The notes beneath the pieces are model-generated. The model was not told where the DNA came from, made no database searches, and saw only the letters and a program-made list of their open reading frames with translations. 64,000 nucleotides of DNA, taken from Achromobacter seleniivolatilans (lineage in GTDB: Bacteria; Pseudomonadota; Gammaproteobacteria; Burkholderiales; Burkholderiaceae_B). Where the stretch lies: assembly GCF_030864005.1 (NCBI RefSeq), contig NZ_CP132976.1:930001-994000 (forward strand). Direction: 5' to 3'. Below are positions 55,942-64,000 of the stretch, piece after piece (within the stretch, counting starts at the first letter, position 1; every line of letters begins with the position of its first letter). The position numbers and the translations under genes are program-made.

Positions 55942-56865
55942 ATGCTTGAGCGCATCCACCTCAGCATCGTCCAGCAGGTCGAGAAGCAGGGGTCCTTGAC
56001 GGCCGCCGCAGGCGTGCTGAACCTGACCCAGTCGGCCCTGAGCCACAGCATGAAGAAGCTAGAGGTGCAGTTGGGTACCGACGTCTGGCTGCGCGAAGGC
56101 CGAAGCCTGCGCCTGACTCAGGCGGGCCAATACCTGCTGGCGGTGGCGAACCGCGTGCTGCCGCAACTGGACCTGGCCGAAGAGCGGCTGGGCCAGTTCG
56201 CGCAGGGTGAGCGCGGTGCGCTGCGCATCGGCATGGAATGCCATCCTTGCTACCAGTGGCTGCTCAAGGTGGTTTCTCCTTATCTGGCTTCATGGCCCGA
56301 CGTGGAAGTGGACGTCAAGCAGAAGTTCCAGTTCGGCGGGATCGGCGCGCTCTTCGGTTACGAGATCGACCTGCTGGTCACGCCCGACCCGCTGTTCAAG
56401 CCGGGGCTGAAGTTCGAGCCCGTGTTCGACTACGAGCAGGTGCTGGTCGTGGCCAAGGGTCATGCCCTGGCAACGGCTGCTTACGTGAAGCCGCATCAGT
56501 TGAACCAGGAAGTGCTCATCAGCTACCCGGTGGACATCGAGCGCTTGGACATCTACAACCAGTTCCTGTTGCCCGCCGGTGTCGCGCCCAAGCGCCACAA
56601 AGCCATTGAAACGACCGACATCATGGTGCAGATGGTGGCCAGCGGACGCGGTGTGGCCGCTCTGCCGCGCTGGCTGGTCGAGGAATACGCAGCCCGGATG
56701 GACGTAGTGCCCGTGCGGCTGGGCGCGCGCGGCATCGCCAAGCAGATCTTTCTTGGGGCGCGCGAGGCTGACACCGCTATCGACTACGTGCGGGCCTTCA
56801 TCGAACTGGCCCGCAAGTCAGCGACCGCCACTGCAAATTCCATTGCAGAAGACGCCAATAATTGA
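55942..56865 (+). CDS. MetR-like LysR-family regulator
   Basis: The protein has 307 aa. The winged helix (SLTAAAGVLNLTQSALSHSM) and, more tellingly, the effector-domain segments RIGMECHPCYQWLLKV and DLLVTPDPL and the PAGVAPKRHK region resemble enterobacterial MetR, which uses homocysteine as co-effector. It is divergent from the flavin reductase-mesX-mesD genes and is the likely homocysteine-responsive activator of the cluster. The stop is followed by the MetF-like gene 54 bp downstream, so these two may be cotranscribed. Confidence 0.88.
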   Translation: MLERIHLSIVQQVEKQGSLTAAAGVLNLTQSALSHSMKKLEVQLGTDVWLREGRSLRLTQAGQYLLAVANRVLPQLDLAEERLGQFAQGERGALRIGMECHPCYQWLLKVVSPYLASWPDVEVDVKQKFQFGGIGALFGYEIDLLVTPDPLFKPGLKFEPVFDYEQVLVVAKGHALATAAYVKPHQLNQEVLISYPVDIERLDIYNQFLLPAGVAPKRHKAIETTDIMVQMVASGRGVAALPRWLVEEYAARMDVVPVRLGARGIAKQIFLGAREADTAIDYVRAFIELARKSATATANSIAEDANN

Positions 56866-56919
56866 ACACCCCCGTCGACCGCAACCCGCTTGCCGGGCCG
56901 TTCGGCGTTCCTTTCAGCG

Positions 56920-57798
56920 ATGCCCTTGATTTATTCCAGTACACCCAAGTCTCCTGGCAACATCACCGACGCCTATTCGTTGGAAGTCAGCGTGAAAGAC
57001 ATTGCGGCGCTGACCGCAGCGGCGCCGCGGATATTGCCGGGGTCGACCATTTCCATTCCCTACCTGCCAGGCCAGGACAACGACGCGCGATTGGCTACAG
57101 CGCGGGCCGTGCGCGAGCTGGGCTTGGTACCCATGCCGCACCTTTCTGCGCGCCGTATCGCCTCGCTTGCCGAGCTTGATTCCTTCGTCAAACGCGCGGT
57201 CGCTGAAGCCGGCGTTGAGCGCTGCTTGGTGATCGGCGGAGATCCGTCGACCCCGATGGGGCCGTTTTCCGACAGTGCCTCGCTGATCGAAACAGGCGTT
57301 TTCGAGCGCTCGGGCATCCAGCTTGTCGGGGTGGGGGGGCATCCAGAAAGCCATCCGGTCATGAGCACGGCCGAACGGTGGGAGGTGCTCGAACGCAAGT
57401 GCCACAGCATCGGCATGCGCGGCATGACGCCCTTGATCTTCACGCAGTTTGGGTTCGATGCGGATATCGTGTTGACGTGGTTGAAAGCGCTGCGTGAGCG
57501 TGGCATTGAACATCCCGTACGCGTGGGTGTGCCGGGTCCCGCAGGTATCGCGGTGCTTGCTCGCTATGCGTCCGTATGCGGCATCAGTGCATGCGCCTCA
57601 ATGTGGTCCAAGTACGGCATCTCTCTTGGCAAGCTGTTTGGCACGGCGGGGCCGGATGTTTTTGTGGATCGCTTGGCCGCCGGACTGACAGAGGCACATG
57701 GACAGGTGAGCCTGCATTTCTTTCCGTTCGGCGGCATCGCGCAATCTGTGAAATGGATAGAGCAGTACCGCGCTCGCGCCGGGCACAGCCGGCAGTAA
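56920..57798 (+). CDS. Methylenetetrahydrofolate reductase-like protein (MetF family)
   Basis: From the ATG at 56920 the protein has 292 aa; a TTG at 56890 in the same frame is an alternative. SISIPYLPGQDND-like, MPHLSARR and RCLVIGGDPSTPMGPFSDS correspond to the TIM-barrel flavoprotein segments of the MetF family. MetF reduces methylene-THF to methyl-THF; some relatives run in the oxidative direction during methyl-group removal. The sequence is diverged from housekeeping MetF, so direction and substrate are uncertain. Its place beside MetR-like and MesX/MesD genes ties it to one-carbon or methionine metabolism. Confidence 0.75.
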   Translation: MPLIYSSTPKSPGNITDAYSLEVSVKDIAALTAAAPRILPGSTISIPYLPGQDNDARLATARAVRELGLVPMPHLSARRIASLAELDSFVKRAVAEAGVERCLVIGGDPSTPMGPFSDSASLIETGVFERSGIQLVGVGGHPESHPVMSTAERWEVLERKCHSIGMRGMTPLIFTQFGFDADIVLTWLKALRERGIEHPVRVGVPGPAGIAVLARYASVCGISACASMWSKYGISLGKLFGTAGPDVFVDRLAAGLTEAHGQVSLHFFPFGGIAQSVKWIEQYRARAGHSRQ

Positions 57799-57826
57799 CG
57801 GCAGCGACCAACGGAGCCCCCATCCA

Positions 57827-58432
57827 ATGGCATCCCTAAAAATCGACCCCCAAAACATCCACGAATTCCCCGACGGCCAAAGCTTCTACGACTGGTTAGC
57901 CCGTTGTCACGACAACGAGGACGAGGTCTGGATCAAGATCCACAAGGTCAGTTCTGGTCTGGCTTCAGTGACGCCGAAACAAGCTATCGACGTGGCGCTG
58001 TGCTGGGGCTGGATCGATGGATTGCGTAAGGGGTTGGATGACACGAGTTATCTGCAACGCTATACGCGGCGGCGCAGCAAAAGCATATGGAGCAAGATCA
58101 ACGTCGGCAACGTGGCCCGCTTGATCCAGGAAGGCCGGATGACTGAGCACGGACTCAGGGAAGTCGAGGCGGCCAAGGCGGATGGCCGTTGGGAACGCGC
58201 GTATGGCAGCGGTCAGGAGATGAAGATTCCTGACGACCTTCAGGCTGCCATCGATGCTGAACCCAAAGCCAGGGACATGCTGACGTGCCTGACTGCGCAG
58301 AACCGCTTTGCGCTCGCGTTTCGCGTGCACAACATGAAGACGGCGGCAGGACGCCAGAAGAAGATCCAGACCTTGGTTGACTTGCTCAAACGCGGTGAGA
58401 CGATCTATCCGCAGAGAAAGAAGCAGGGTTGA
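57827..58432 (+). CDS. YdeI/OmpD-associated family protein
   Basis: The protein has 201 aa. FPDGQSFYDWLARCHDNEDE, VWIKIHKVSSG and especially the DVALCWGWIDGLRKGLDD and YTRRRSKSIWSKINVGNV segments are the family core. They are followed by an IPDDLQAAIDAEPKARD region and a basic C-terminus. The family is linked in enterobacteria to envelope stress and peptide resistance; the molecular role is unknown. ACGGAG lies before the ATG. It is convergent with the next gene, 16 bp away. Confidence 0.88.
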   Translation: MASLKIDPQNIHEFPDGQSFYDWLARCHDNEDEVWIKIHKVSSGLASVTPKQAIDVALCWGWIDGLRKGLDDTSYLQRYTRRRSKSIWSKINVGNVARLIQEGRMTEHGLREVEAAKADGRWERAYGSGQEMKIPDDLQAAIDAEPKARDMLTCLTAQNRFALAFRVHNMKTAAGRQKKIQTLVDLLKRGETIYPQRKKQG

Positions 58433-58448
58433 GACCGCTACACCCGCA

Positions 58449-59357
58449 TCACCTTTCCAAATGCGGCCGTATCAAATCCTCGAACCATTCCACAAACACA
58501 CCCAATCGGCGCGACCTTTGACGTCTATGCGGATACAGCATCGACACCGGCATTGCTCTCGCACGATACTCTGGCATCACTTCCACCAGTTCGCCGGTAT
58601 CCAGCAGATGCTTCACGTCGAAACGCGGAATCTGGATCAGACCCAGACCGGCGCGGCAGCATGCGATATAGCTCTCGGCGTTGTTGACGATCACCCGGCT
58701 GGGAATGTTGGTCGTTTCCTCCTGCCCACCGGACGACACGTGCTCCCAGGGCAACTCCCGGCCGGTCGTCGGAGATGCGTAGCCTACGGTCCAGTGACCG
58801 GACGCTAGGTCACTGGGTTGCTCAGGCACACCATGTTCACGCAGGTAGGCAGGGCTGGCGCAGTTGATCAACGCGATATGCCCTAGCGGGCGGACTGCCA
58901 GGCTGCTGTCGTTCAGGGAACCGATGCGCACCGCGCAATCCACGCCATCCTGCACCAGATCGATGGATCGGTCCGTTGATCCAAGCGTGAGCTGTAGCTT
59001 GGGATAGCGCCGCAGCAAGCCAGGTAGCGCCGGTGCGATCAGGCGGCGTGCGATGCGGCTGGGGACGTCTACGGTGAGTTTGCCTGTGACCTTGTGCTGG
59101 TTGGTCTTGAACAGTTGATCAATATCTTCTGCATCGGCCAGCAATTGCCGGACACGTTCCAGCAGTTGCGCTCCATCGCTGGTCAGGTGGACACGCCGCG
59201 TCGTGCGATGCAGCAGTCTGGCGCCGGCCTGCGACTCCAGCTGCTGCACGGCCGCGGAGACTGAGGCCCGGGGTAAATCCAGCGTATGCGCCGCCTTGAT
59301 GAAGCTGCCCATTTCGGCCACCTGGATGAAAACGCGGTACTGGTCGAGCTTGTCCAT
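58449..59357 (-). CDS. LysR-family regulator (DmlR/CrgA-type branch)
   Basis: The protein has 302 aa. It has an N-terminal helix-turn-helix (MGSFIKAAHTLDLPRASVSA) with RRVHLTSDGAQLLERV, and an effector domain with the branch-typical VDCAVRIGSLNDSSLAVRPLG and CASPAYLREHG. This branch commonly controls adjacent oxidoreductases. The SDR gene and the small membrane protein gene lie upstream on the same strand, so it may be part of that transcript or regulate it. Confidence 0.9.
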   Translation of the reverse strand: MDKLDQYRVFIQVAEMGSFIKAAHTLDLPRASVSAAVQQLESQAGARLLHRTTRRVHLTSDGAQLLERVRQLLADAEDIDQLFKTNQHKVTGKLTVDVPSRIARRLIAPALPGLLRRYPKLQLTLGSTDRSIDLVQDGVDCAVRIGSLNDSSLAVRPLGHIALINCASPAYLREHGVPEQPSDLASGHWTVGYASPTTGRELPWEHVSSGGQEETTNIPSRVIVNNAESYIACCRAGLGLIQIPRFDVKHLLDTGELVEVMPEYRARAMPVSMLYPHRRQRSRRLGVFVEWFEDLIRPHLER

Positions 59358-59404
59358 TCTGTTGTCCTATTTCGTGCTCGAAGACCAACGCAGCGGCCGG
59401 CTGG

Positions 59405-59653
59405 TTACCGGCGCAGCCACCACCAGACCGCCCAGGCCGCCAAGGCCGGCACCCCAAACAGAATCAGATGAATCGGCAATTCCTGGGCGAAGGTGTAGCC
59501 GTGTGACAGGCCCGTGCGCAAGTTAAGCGCGGCAACCCCCAGCCACACCACCGTGAACGCGCAGGCGGCCAGTGTGCGGTGCGGGTTGGGCACCAACCGC
59601 AGCAGTACTGCGGCCAGTATCAGGCCGACAACGATGAAGATTACTGTCCGCAT
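59405..59653 (-). CDS. Small three-helix membrane protein, unknown function
   Basis: The protein has 82 aa and is almost wholly hydrophobic, with three predicted membrane helices (~3-22, ~28-46, ~58-80) and a WWWLRR end. It starts 7 bp after the SDR stop, indicating cotranscription. I do not recognise a named family. Confidence 0.7.
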   Translation of the reverse strand: MRTVIFIVVGLILAAVLLRLVPNPHRTLAACAFTVVWLGVAALNLRTGLSHGYTFAQELPIHLILFGVPALAAWAVWWWLRR

Positions 59654-59660
59654 GGCGCTC

Positions 59661-60434
59661 TCATTTTGTGGTGTAGCCGCCGTTGATCAATATCGTCTGG
59701 CCGGTGATCCACCAGCCGTCGCTGACCAAATGGCGGATGAACGGCACCACGTCTTCGATCTGGGTCAGCCCGGTTTTGCTGAATGGCGAGAGTGCGGCGG
59801 CGGTCTTGTGATAGGCCACTGCGTCCGGACCTTCGGCCGGGTAGAAGAAGGGTGTGTCCATCGGGCCGGGGCCTACTGCGGTCACCGAGATGCCGCGCGC
59901 GCCGAATTCTTTGGAGGCCGCGCGGGTGTAGTGTTCGACGGGCGCCTTGGTACCTGCATAGGCAGCATAGAAAGGGGTGAAGGCGCCGAGCAGCGACGTT
60001 ACCAATGTGCAGACCTTGCCGTTGTCGTTGACATGTTTGCCCGCTTCCTTGAGAAAGAAGAAGGCCGTTTTCGAGTTCACGGCCGTGATCTCGTCGTATT
60101 CGGCTTCGCTGATCTCAGTCATGGGTTTCTTGATGACTTTGCCGACCGTGTTGATGGCAATGTCCGGTTTGCCCACGGCGGCGATGGTGTCAGCAAAGAG
60201 CTTCTCGATTGCGCCAGCGGTGGTCAAGTCCGCCTGGATGGCAACGGCCTGAGCGCCTGCGGCTTTGATTGCGGCGACGGTTGCGTCGGCATCAGCCTTG
60301 CTGCTTGCGCTGTTGTGGTGAATCGCCACGGCTCGGGCTCCGTGCTGGGCCAGATCGCGGGCGATCAGTCCGCCAAGGTTCTTGGCGCCGCCGGCGATGA
60401 GGACGACTTTGCCTTTGATGGAATGGTCTGCCAT
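59661..60434 (-). CDS. Short-chain dehydrogenase/reductase
   Basis: The protein has 257 aa, the classical SDR size. The cofactor motif is altered to GGAKNLGG (15-22) instead of TGxxxGxG. The catalytic residues are present: Asn120, Ser147, Tyr159 and Lys163 (YAGTK). The INTVGK region replaces NNAG. The ending WWITGQTILINGGYTTK is typical. Substrate unknown. AGGAA precedes the ATG. It is followed closely by the small membrane protein and then a LysR gene. Confidence 0.92.
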   Translation of the reverse strand: MADHSIKGKVVLIAGGAKNLGGLIARDLAQHGARAVAIHHNSASSKADADATVAAIKAAGAQAVAIQADLTTAGAIEKLFADTIAAVGKPDIAINTVGKVIKKPMTEISEAEYDEITAVNSKTAFFFLKEAGKHVNDNGKVCTLVTSLLGAFTPFYAAYAGTKAPVEHYTRAASKEFGARGISVTAVGPGPMDTPFFYPAEGPDAVAYHKTAAALSPFSKTGLTQIEDVVPFIRHLVSDGWWITGQTILINGGYTTK

Positions 60435-60629
60435 GGGAATTTCCTTCGATGGATTGACTGGGGTTTCAGTCTAGGCACCAACACACCGGAAGATCAGCCA
60501 GCAGAATCTGGATGGATTATCCAGAAAATCGCTCTAATCAAGTCGTGGGAGTGGGGTGAATTTACGACGAATTGATCAGGGTGCCTAGCGGCAAGCTTGT
60601 CGCCACCGCATTGCTTAGTCTGGAAAAGA

Positions 60630-61676
60630 TCATGGCGATGGCCGATCGCCAACCCTGATGACCAGCTTTCCGAAAGGCCCTTGTTCCAGCCGCGCAAACG
60701 CTGCGTGAGCGTCGGTAAATGAAAAAACTTTGTCGATTACCGGCTTGATGCCGTGCTGGTCAATGGCTTGGTTCATCTCTTCGAATGCACGACGATGCCC
60801 CACGGATACCCCTTGCAAGCTGGCGCGCCGAAGTTGAAGCGGAATGGCGGGCAGGCGGATTTCGGTATCGTCCAGGAAGCCGATCTGCATGATGCGCCCG
60901 GAACCCGCCAGGGCTTCGACGGACTGGCGCAGGTTGTCTCCGCCCAGCAGTTCCAGCACATGATCGACGCCATCGCTGCCGGTCAGTTCGACCGCCGCTT
61001 GCGCCCAGGCCGGAACCTCTACGGTGTTGATGCCAGCCCACGCGCCCAGCGCTTTTGCACGGGCCAATTTGTCGTGGCTGCGTGAGGTCACGATCACGCG
61101 CGCGCCCAGGGCTTGTGCGAATTGCAGGCCGAACAGGGACACGCCGCCCGTGCCTTGAACCAGAACCGTTTGTCCTGTGCGCAGCTTTCCTGCTTCCACC
61201 AAGGCGAACCAGGCGGTGAGGGCCGCAACGGGCAAGGTGGCGGCTTCTTCATCCGACAAGGACGAGGGGGCGGCAACAGCGACCTCTTCGGACAGCACAA
61301 CGTATTCGGCCAACATGCCGGGCAGCGGACCGCCCAGCGACAAACCGTGCTTGAGCATTGCGCGAGGCGGCTCGCCGTCCAGCCACTGCGTCCAGAAGTT
61401 GCCCATGACGCGGTCACCTACTTTGAAACGACGGGTTTGCGAACCCAGTTCAACGACTTGGCCCGCCATGTCGGAAACCGGGACGAAAGGCATGGACGGC
61501 AATTCCGGCAACAGTTCGCCGTTGATCACCAGCTTGTCCCGGTAGTTCAGCGATACTGCTGCGACCTTGACCAGCAATTCGTTGGGGCCAGGGCGCGGCA
61601 CATGCCGCCGCGCCAGTTCCAGGTTTTCCAGGCCGAAGGTTGGTAGTTGCCAGACCCGCATGGATTCAACCGTCAT
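60630..61676 (-). CDS. Zinc-independent MDR alcohol dehydrogenase / quinone oxidoreductase-like
   Basis: From the ATG at 61676 the protein has 348 aa. AGGAG 8 bases upstream selects this start over a GTG at 61682. The GroES-like N-terminal domain contains [15 protein letters not shown] and [15 protein letters not shown]. The Rossmann domain has [20 protein letters not shown]. The structural-zinc cysteine cluster is absent, as in quinone-oxidoreductase-like MDR proteins. It is divergent from a LysR gene with 120 bp between them. It probably uses NADPH; substrate unknown. Confidence 0.92.
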   Translation of the reverse strand: MTVESMRVWQLPTFGLENLELARRHVPRPGPNELLVKVAAVSLNYRDKLVINGELLPELPSMPFVPVSDMAGQVVELGSQTRRFKVGDRVMGNFWTQWLDGEPPRAMLKHGLSLGGPLPGMLAEYVVLSEEVAVAAPSSLSDEEAATLPVAALTAWFALVEAGKLRTGQTVLVQGTGGVSLFGLQFAQALGARVIVTSRSHDKLARAKALGAWAGINTVEVPAWAQAAVELTGSDGVDHVLELLGGDNLRQSVEALAGSGRIMQIGFLDDTEIRLPAIPLQLRRASLQGVSVGHRRAFEEMNQAIDQHGIKPVIDKVFSFTDAHAAFARLEQGPFGKLVIRVGDRPSP

Positions 61677-61796
61677 CTTCACTACTCCTTGTCACATCAC
61701 TCAATGTTGATGGCTCAGTTTATGGGCGAAAAACACGCGCTAGTTGCGACAAATCTGGCATAGACTGGCCACTTTTATTCTTCAATTGGCACTCGC

Positions 61797-62729
61797 ATGA
61801 CGACCTACGGAGCATCCCGTCTCCAAGGCATCACCGCATTCGTCCAGGCCGTTGAGGCTGGCAGCTTCACGGCGGCAGCCCACAGAATCGGCTTGTCCAA
61901 GTCGGCGGTCGGTAAGAGTGTGGCGACACTGGAAGAGCGATTGGGCGTGCGCCTGCTGGAGCGGACCACACGGCGGCTCGCGTTGACGGCGGAGGGCGCC
62001 GACTTCTATCAAAGTTGCCTGCGCGTCTTGGCCGAATTGGACGAGGCCGAGTCGCGGGCGGCCTCGCGCCGCACAGAGGTGTCGGGAACGCTGCGCATCA
62101 GCCTGCCGGTGACGTTCGGCAGGCAATGGGTCATGCCCGTGCTGTGCGGCTTGGCCCGGCAGCATCCGAAGCTTGCGCTGGACGTGGCGTTTTCGGACCG
62201 CGCTGTCGATCTGCTTGAAGAGAACATCGATCTGGCGGTACGTCTGGGAGACCCGGGCGACAGCGCTTCGCTTTCAGCGCGCCGTCTGGGATTTCAACGA
62301 CTGGTCGTCTGCGGCTCGCCAGCCTACTTCGTAGAGCATGGCCGTCCAACATCCATTGACGATCTTGCACACCACGACTGCATCACCTTTGCGCATGGCG
62401 GCTACCTGTTTCCGTGGAAGCTGCTGGATAGCGAGGGCCGCAGCGTAGACGTCAAGATCAAAGGACGCCACACCATCAGCGATGGGGAAGCGTTGCGCGC
62501 CGTCGTGCTCGACGGTTTGGGCATTGGGCAGTTCCCGACGTGGCTGGTCGCGGATGCGTTAAGGTGCGGTACGCTCCAAACGGTTTTGGCGCCGCAAGGC
62601 GTTCAAGGTTCACCGATTCACGCGCTGTGGCCCGCCACGCGTGATCTGGCGCCCAAGATCAGGGCGACGGTTGACGAGCTCTTGCGGGCGTTTACACCCG
62701 TGGCGCCCTGGGATAAGGGCTTGGGCTGA
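61797..62729 (+). CDS. LysR-family regulator (DmlR/CrgA-type branch)
   Basis: The protein has 310 aa. The helix-turn-helix (GSFTAAAHRIGLSKSAVGKS) is followed by RLLERTTRRLALTAEG. The effector domain includes IDLAVRLGDPGDSASLSARRLG and VVCGSPAYFVEHG. It is divergent from the MDR gene, the usual layout for a regulator and its target. The 120-bp gap between them contains no clear consensus promoter that I could mark. Confidence 0.9.
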   Translation: MTTYGASRLQGITAFVQAVEAGSFTAAAHRIGLSKSAVGKSVATLEERLGVRLLERTTRRLALTAEGADFYQSCLRVLAELDEAESRAASRRTEVSGTLRISLPVTFGRQWVMPVLCGLARQHPKLALDVAFSDRAVDLLEENIDLAVRLGDPGDSASLSARRLGFQRLVVCGSPAYFVEHGRPTSIDDLAHHDCITFAHGGYLFPWKLLDSEGRSVDVKIKGRHTISDGEALRAVVLDGLGIGQFPTWLVADALRCGTLQTVLAPQGVQGSPIHALWPATRDLAPKIRATVDELLRAFTPVAPWDKGLG

Positions 62730-62742
62730 TGAGCGATCCCTA

Positions 62743-62771
62743 AGGTTCGTAGACTTTGGTCTGCGAAACCT
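62743..62771. terminator. Imperfect hairpin between convergent LysR genes
   Basis: AGGTTCGTAGAC-tttg-GTCTGCGAAACCT pairs with one bulge and one G-U. It lies between converging genes but lacks a T run, so it is only a possible terminator. Confidence 0.35.
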
Positions 62772-62827
62772 GACGCTTTGCGTGATCCATCACAAGTTCA
62801 TGGATTTCGCAGGCAGCAACGTGAAGC

Positions 62828-63718
62828 TTACGCATCAAACAGCGCCCGTTCACTCTCAAACACCTGCACCAAATACTCAACAACTGCACGTATGGGCAGA
62901 TCCTTGCGATCCTGCCTGCGCGTCAACAACACAATCTCCCGCGGAGGCGGGGGAGCTTGTTCCAGTTCGCACCGTACAAGCCCTGGCGTTGTCCTTCCGA
63001 CGTAATGCGGAAGCAGCGCAATGCCCACGCCAGTTCGGACTGCGGTGGCTTGGGCCACGTGATTGTTCGCCCGGAAGGTCATACGCGCTTTCGGAAATTG
63101 ACGTGACAGCCAAGCCGCTTCCGGCAGATACGCATTTGCTTCGTCGAACCCGACAAAAACGGGTTCCGCGCCACCCTCGATCCGTTTACAAAGCGCAGGC
63201 ACGCCATAAAAGCCAAATGCCATGTGTCCCAGCGGTTTCGCGATGAAATCGCCATCTTGGGGGCGGCTGAGGCGGATTGCGATATCGGTGACGTGCCGCT
63301 CCAGGCTCACCGAACGCAGATCCATGGCGAGATCGATGTCTATGCCTGGATGCTGCAAAGGCAGTTTGGCAAGCCTGTCCACCAGAAACCCTTGAGATAG
63401 CGCGGGCGGCGCGTTGACGCGAACCAGGCCGCGTGGCGCGCCATCTGCGCTGCCTCTGCCCAACGTGTGGACAGCGGCTTCCATGTCGCTGGCGGCTGCC
63501 ATCGCTTGTGTTCCTGCCGGGGTCAATACATACCCCTCTGGCCGGCGTTCGACCAGTTTTTCACCCAGGGTGGCTTCCAGGGATTGGAGGCGGCGCGAGA
63601 TCGTCGAGTGGTTGGTGGCTAGCGCCCTTGCGGCGGCCGAGAGGCTGCCGTAGCGCGCCAGCGCAAGGAATACGCGGATGTCTTGCCAGTCGGGCTCTGT
63701 GCGTTTTTTCTCAGCCAT
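62828..63718 (-). CDS. LysR-family regulator
   Basis: The protein has 296 aa. The helix-turn-helix region reads RYGSLSAAARALATNHSTIS with RRLQSLEATLGEKLVERRPEGY. The effector domain has DIAIRLSRPQDGDFIAKPLG and HVAQATAVRTGVGIALLPHYVG. It is divergent from the SDR gene that begins at 63800, its likely target. Confidence 0.9.
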   Translation of the reverse strand: MAEKKRTEPDWQDIRVFLALARYGSLSAAARALATNHSTISRRLQSLEATLGEKLVERRPEGYVLTPAGTQAMAAASDMEAAVHTLGRGSADGAPRGLVRVNAPPALSQGFLVDRLAKLPLQHPGIDIDLAMDLRSVSLERHVTDIAIRLSRPQDGDFIAKPLGHMAFGFYGVPALCKRIEGGAEPVFVGFDEANAYLPEAAWLSRQFPKARMTFRANNHVAQATAVRTGVGIALLPHYVGRTTPGLVRCELEQAPPPPREIVLLTRRQDRKDLPIRAVVEYLVQVFESERALFDA

Positions 63719-63799
63719 TGCGCAAGAATAGCGGATTTTCGATCAGGCCAGATGCGCCTAATGTTCAGGGCATACCAATCAACCGTGAAGGAAATCATC

Positions 63800-64000
63800 A
63801 TGAGCACTGAACAAAAAGTCGCTATCGTCACCGGCGCATCGCAGGGGCTGGGCGAGGGGATTGCCAAGGCGTTTCTCCGCCGTGGTTACCGGGTCGTCGG
63901 TACGTCCCGGTCGATCAAGCCGTCGGACAATCCCAATTATCTGACTATCGCTGGCGATATCGGCGATCCGGCGACGGGAAGGAATGTGGTGGAGCAGGCG
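63800..64000 (+). CDS. Short-chain dehydrogenase/reductase (3' end beyond window)
   Basis: The ATG at 63800 has GAAGGAAATC before it, and 67 codons are visible before the window ends. The N-terminus has a standard NAD(P) motif, VAIVTGASQGLGEGIAKAF, followed by RRGYRVVGTSRS, whose Arg after the second strand favours NADP(H). The catalytic part is outside the window. It is divergent from the LysR gene at 62828-63718. Confidence 0.85.
   Translation, partial: MSTEQKVAIVTGASQGLGEGIAKAFLRRGYRVVGTSRSIKPSDNPNYLTIAGDIGDPATGRNVVEQA

Overview
The window looks like the chromosome of a high-GC betaproteobacterium, most likely an Alcaligenaceae member of the Achromobacter/Bordetella type. The basis is the strong G/C third-position bias, Bug-type tripartite-tricarboxylate receptors without membrane partners, the density of LysR regulators, and the guaB-guaA arrangement. 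The genus is inferred from gene style, not from a marker gene.

1-33355: one dense operon on the plus strand. A single open frame of at least 8,855 codons (its 5' end lies before the window) encodes an enormous Ala/Gly/Val/Ser/Thr-rich repeat protein with RTX-like C-terminal repeats. It is followed, with overlaps or gaps of 1-17 bp, by a tandem-GAF/HlyD-type fusion, a PqqD-like/M50-peptidase/lipoyl-type membrane fusion, a shortened SecA-like ATPase, and a secreted membrane-fusion protein. No ABC transporter and no TolC-like protein are visible here. The set reads as a dedicated export machine for the giant protein, with a SecA-type motor. It is the strongest candidate in the window for an undescribed system.

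33399-40552: mostly minus-strand accessory genes. There is a small His-rich protein, an orphan Imm1-like immunity protein, a 2-hydroxyacid dehydrogenase with a Bug receptor and divergent LysR regulator, a DCC-family (DUF393) protein, an HdeD-like membrane protein fused to a probable permuted papain-like domain, a small anchored protein and a DUF2239 protein.

40766-43951: purine synthesis genes guaB and guaA, separated by a strong hairpin. The last ~350 bp of guaA change codon style. A 26-bp segment of the guaA 3' end (43845-43870) recurs with 24/26 identity at 52852-52877. The two copies bracket about 9 kb holding a complete type I restriction-modification operon (hsdR, hsdM, hsdS), an Mrr-type endonuclease and a Bug receptor. 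This looks like a defence island inserted at the guaA 3' end, although no integrase is visible.

52991-57798: a methionine cluster. It comprises a core-MetE protein (MesD type), DUF1852 (MesX), a flavin reductase, a divergent MetR-like regulator and a MetF-like protein. MesD/MesX are the oxygen-requiring, folate-independent methionine synthase.

57827-64000: a YdeI-family protein, then oxidoreductases (two SDRs, the last one cut by the window end, and an MDR quinone-reductase-like protein), three LysR regulators and a small membrane protein, several of them in divergent regulator/target pairs.
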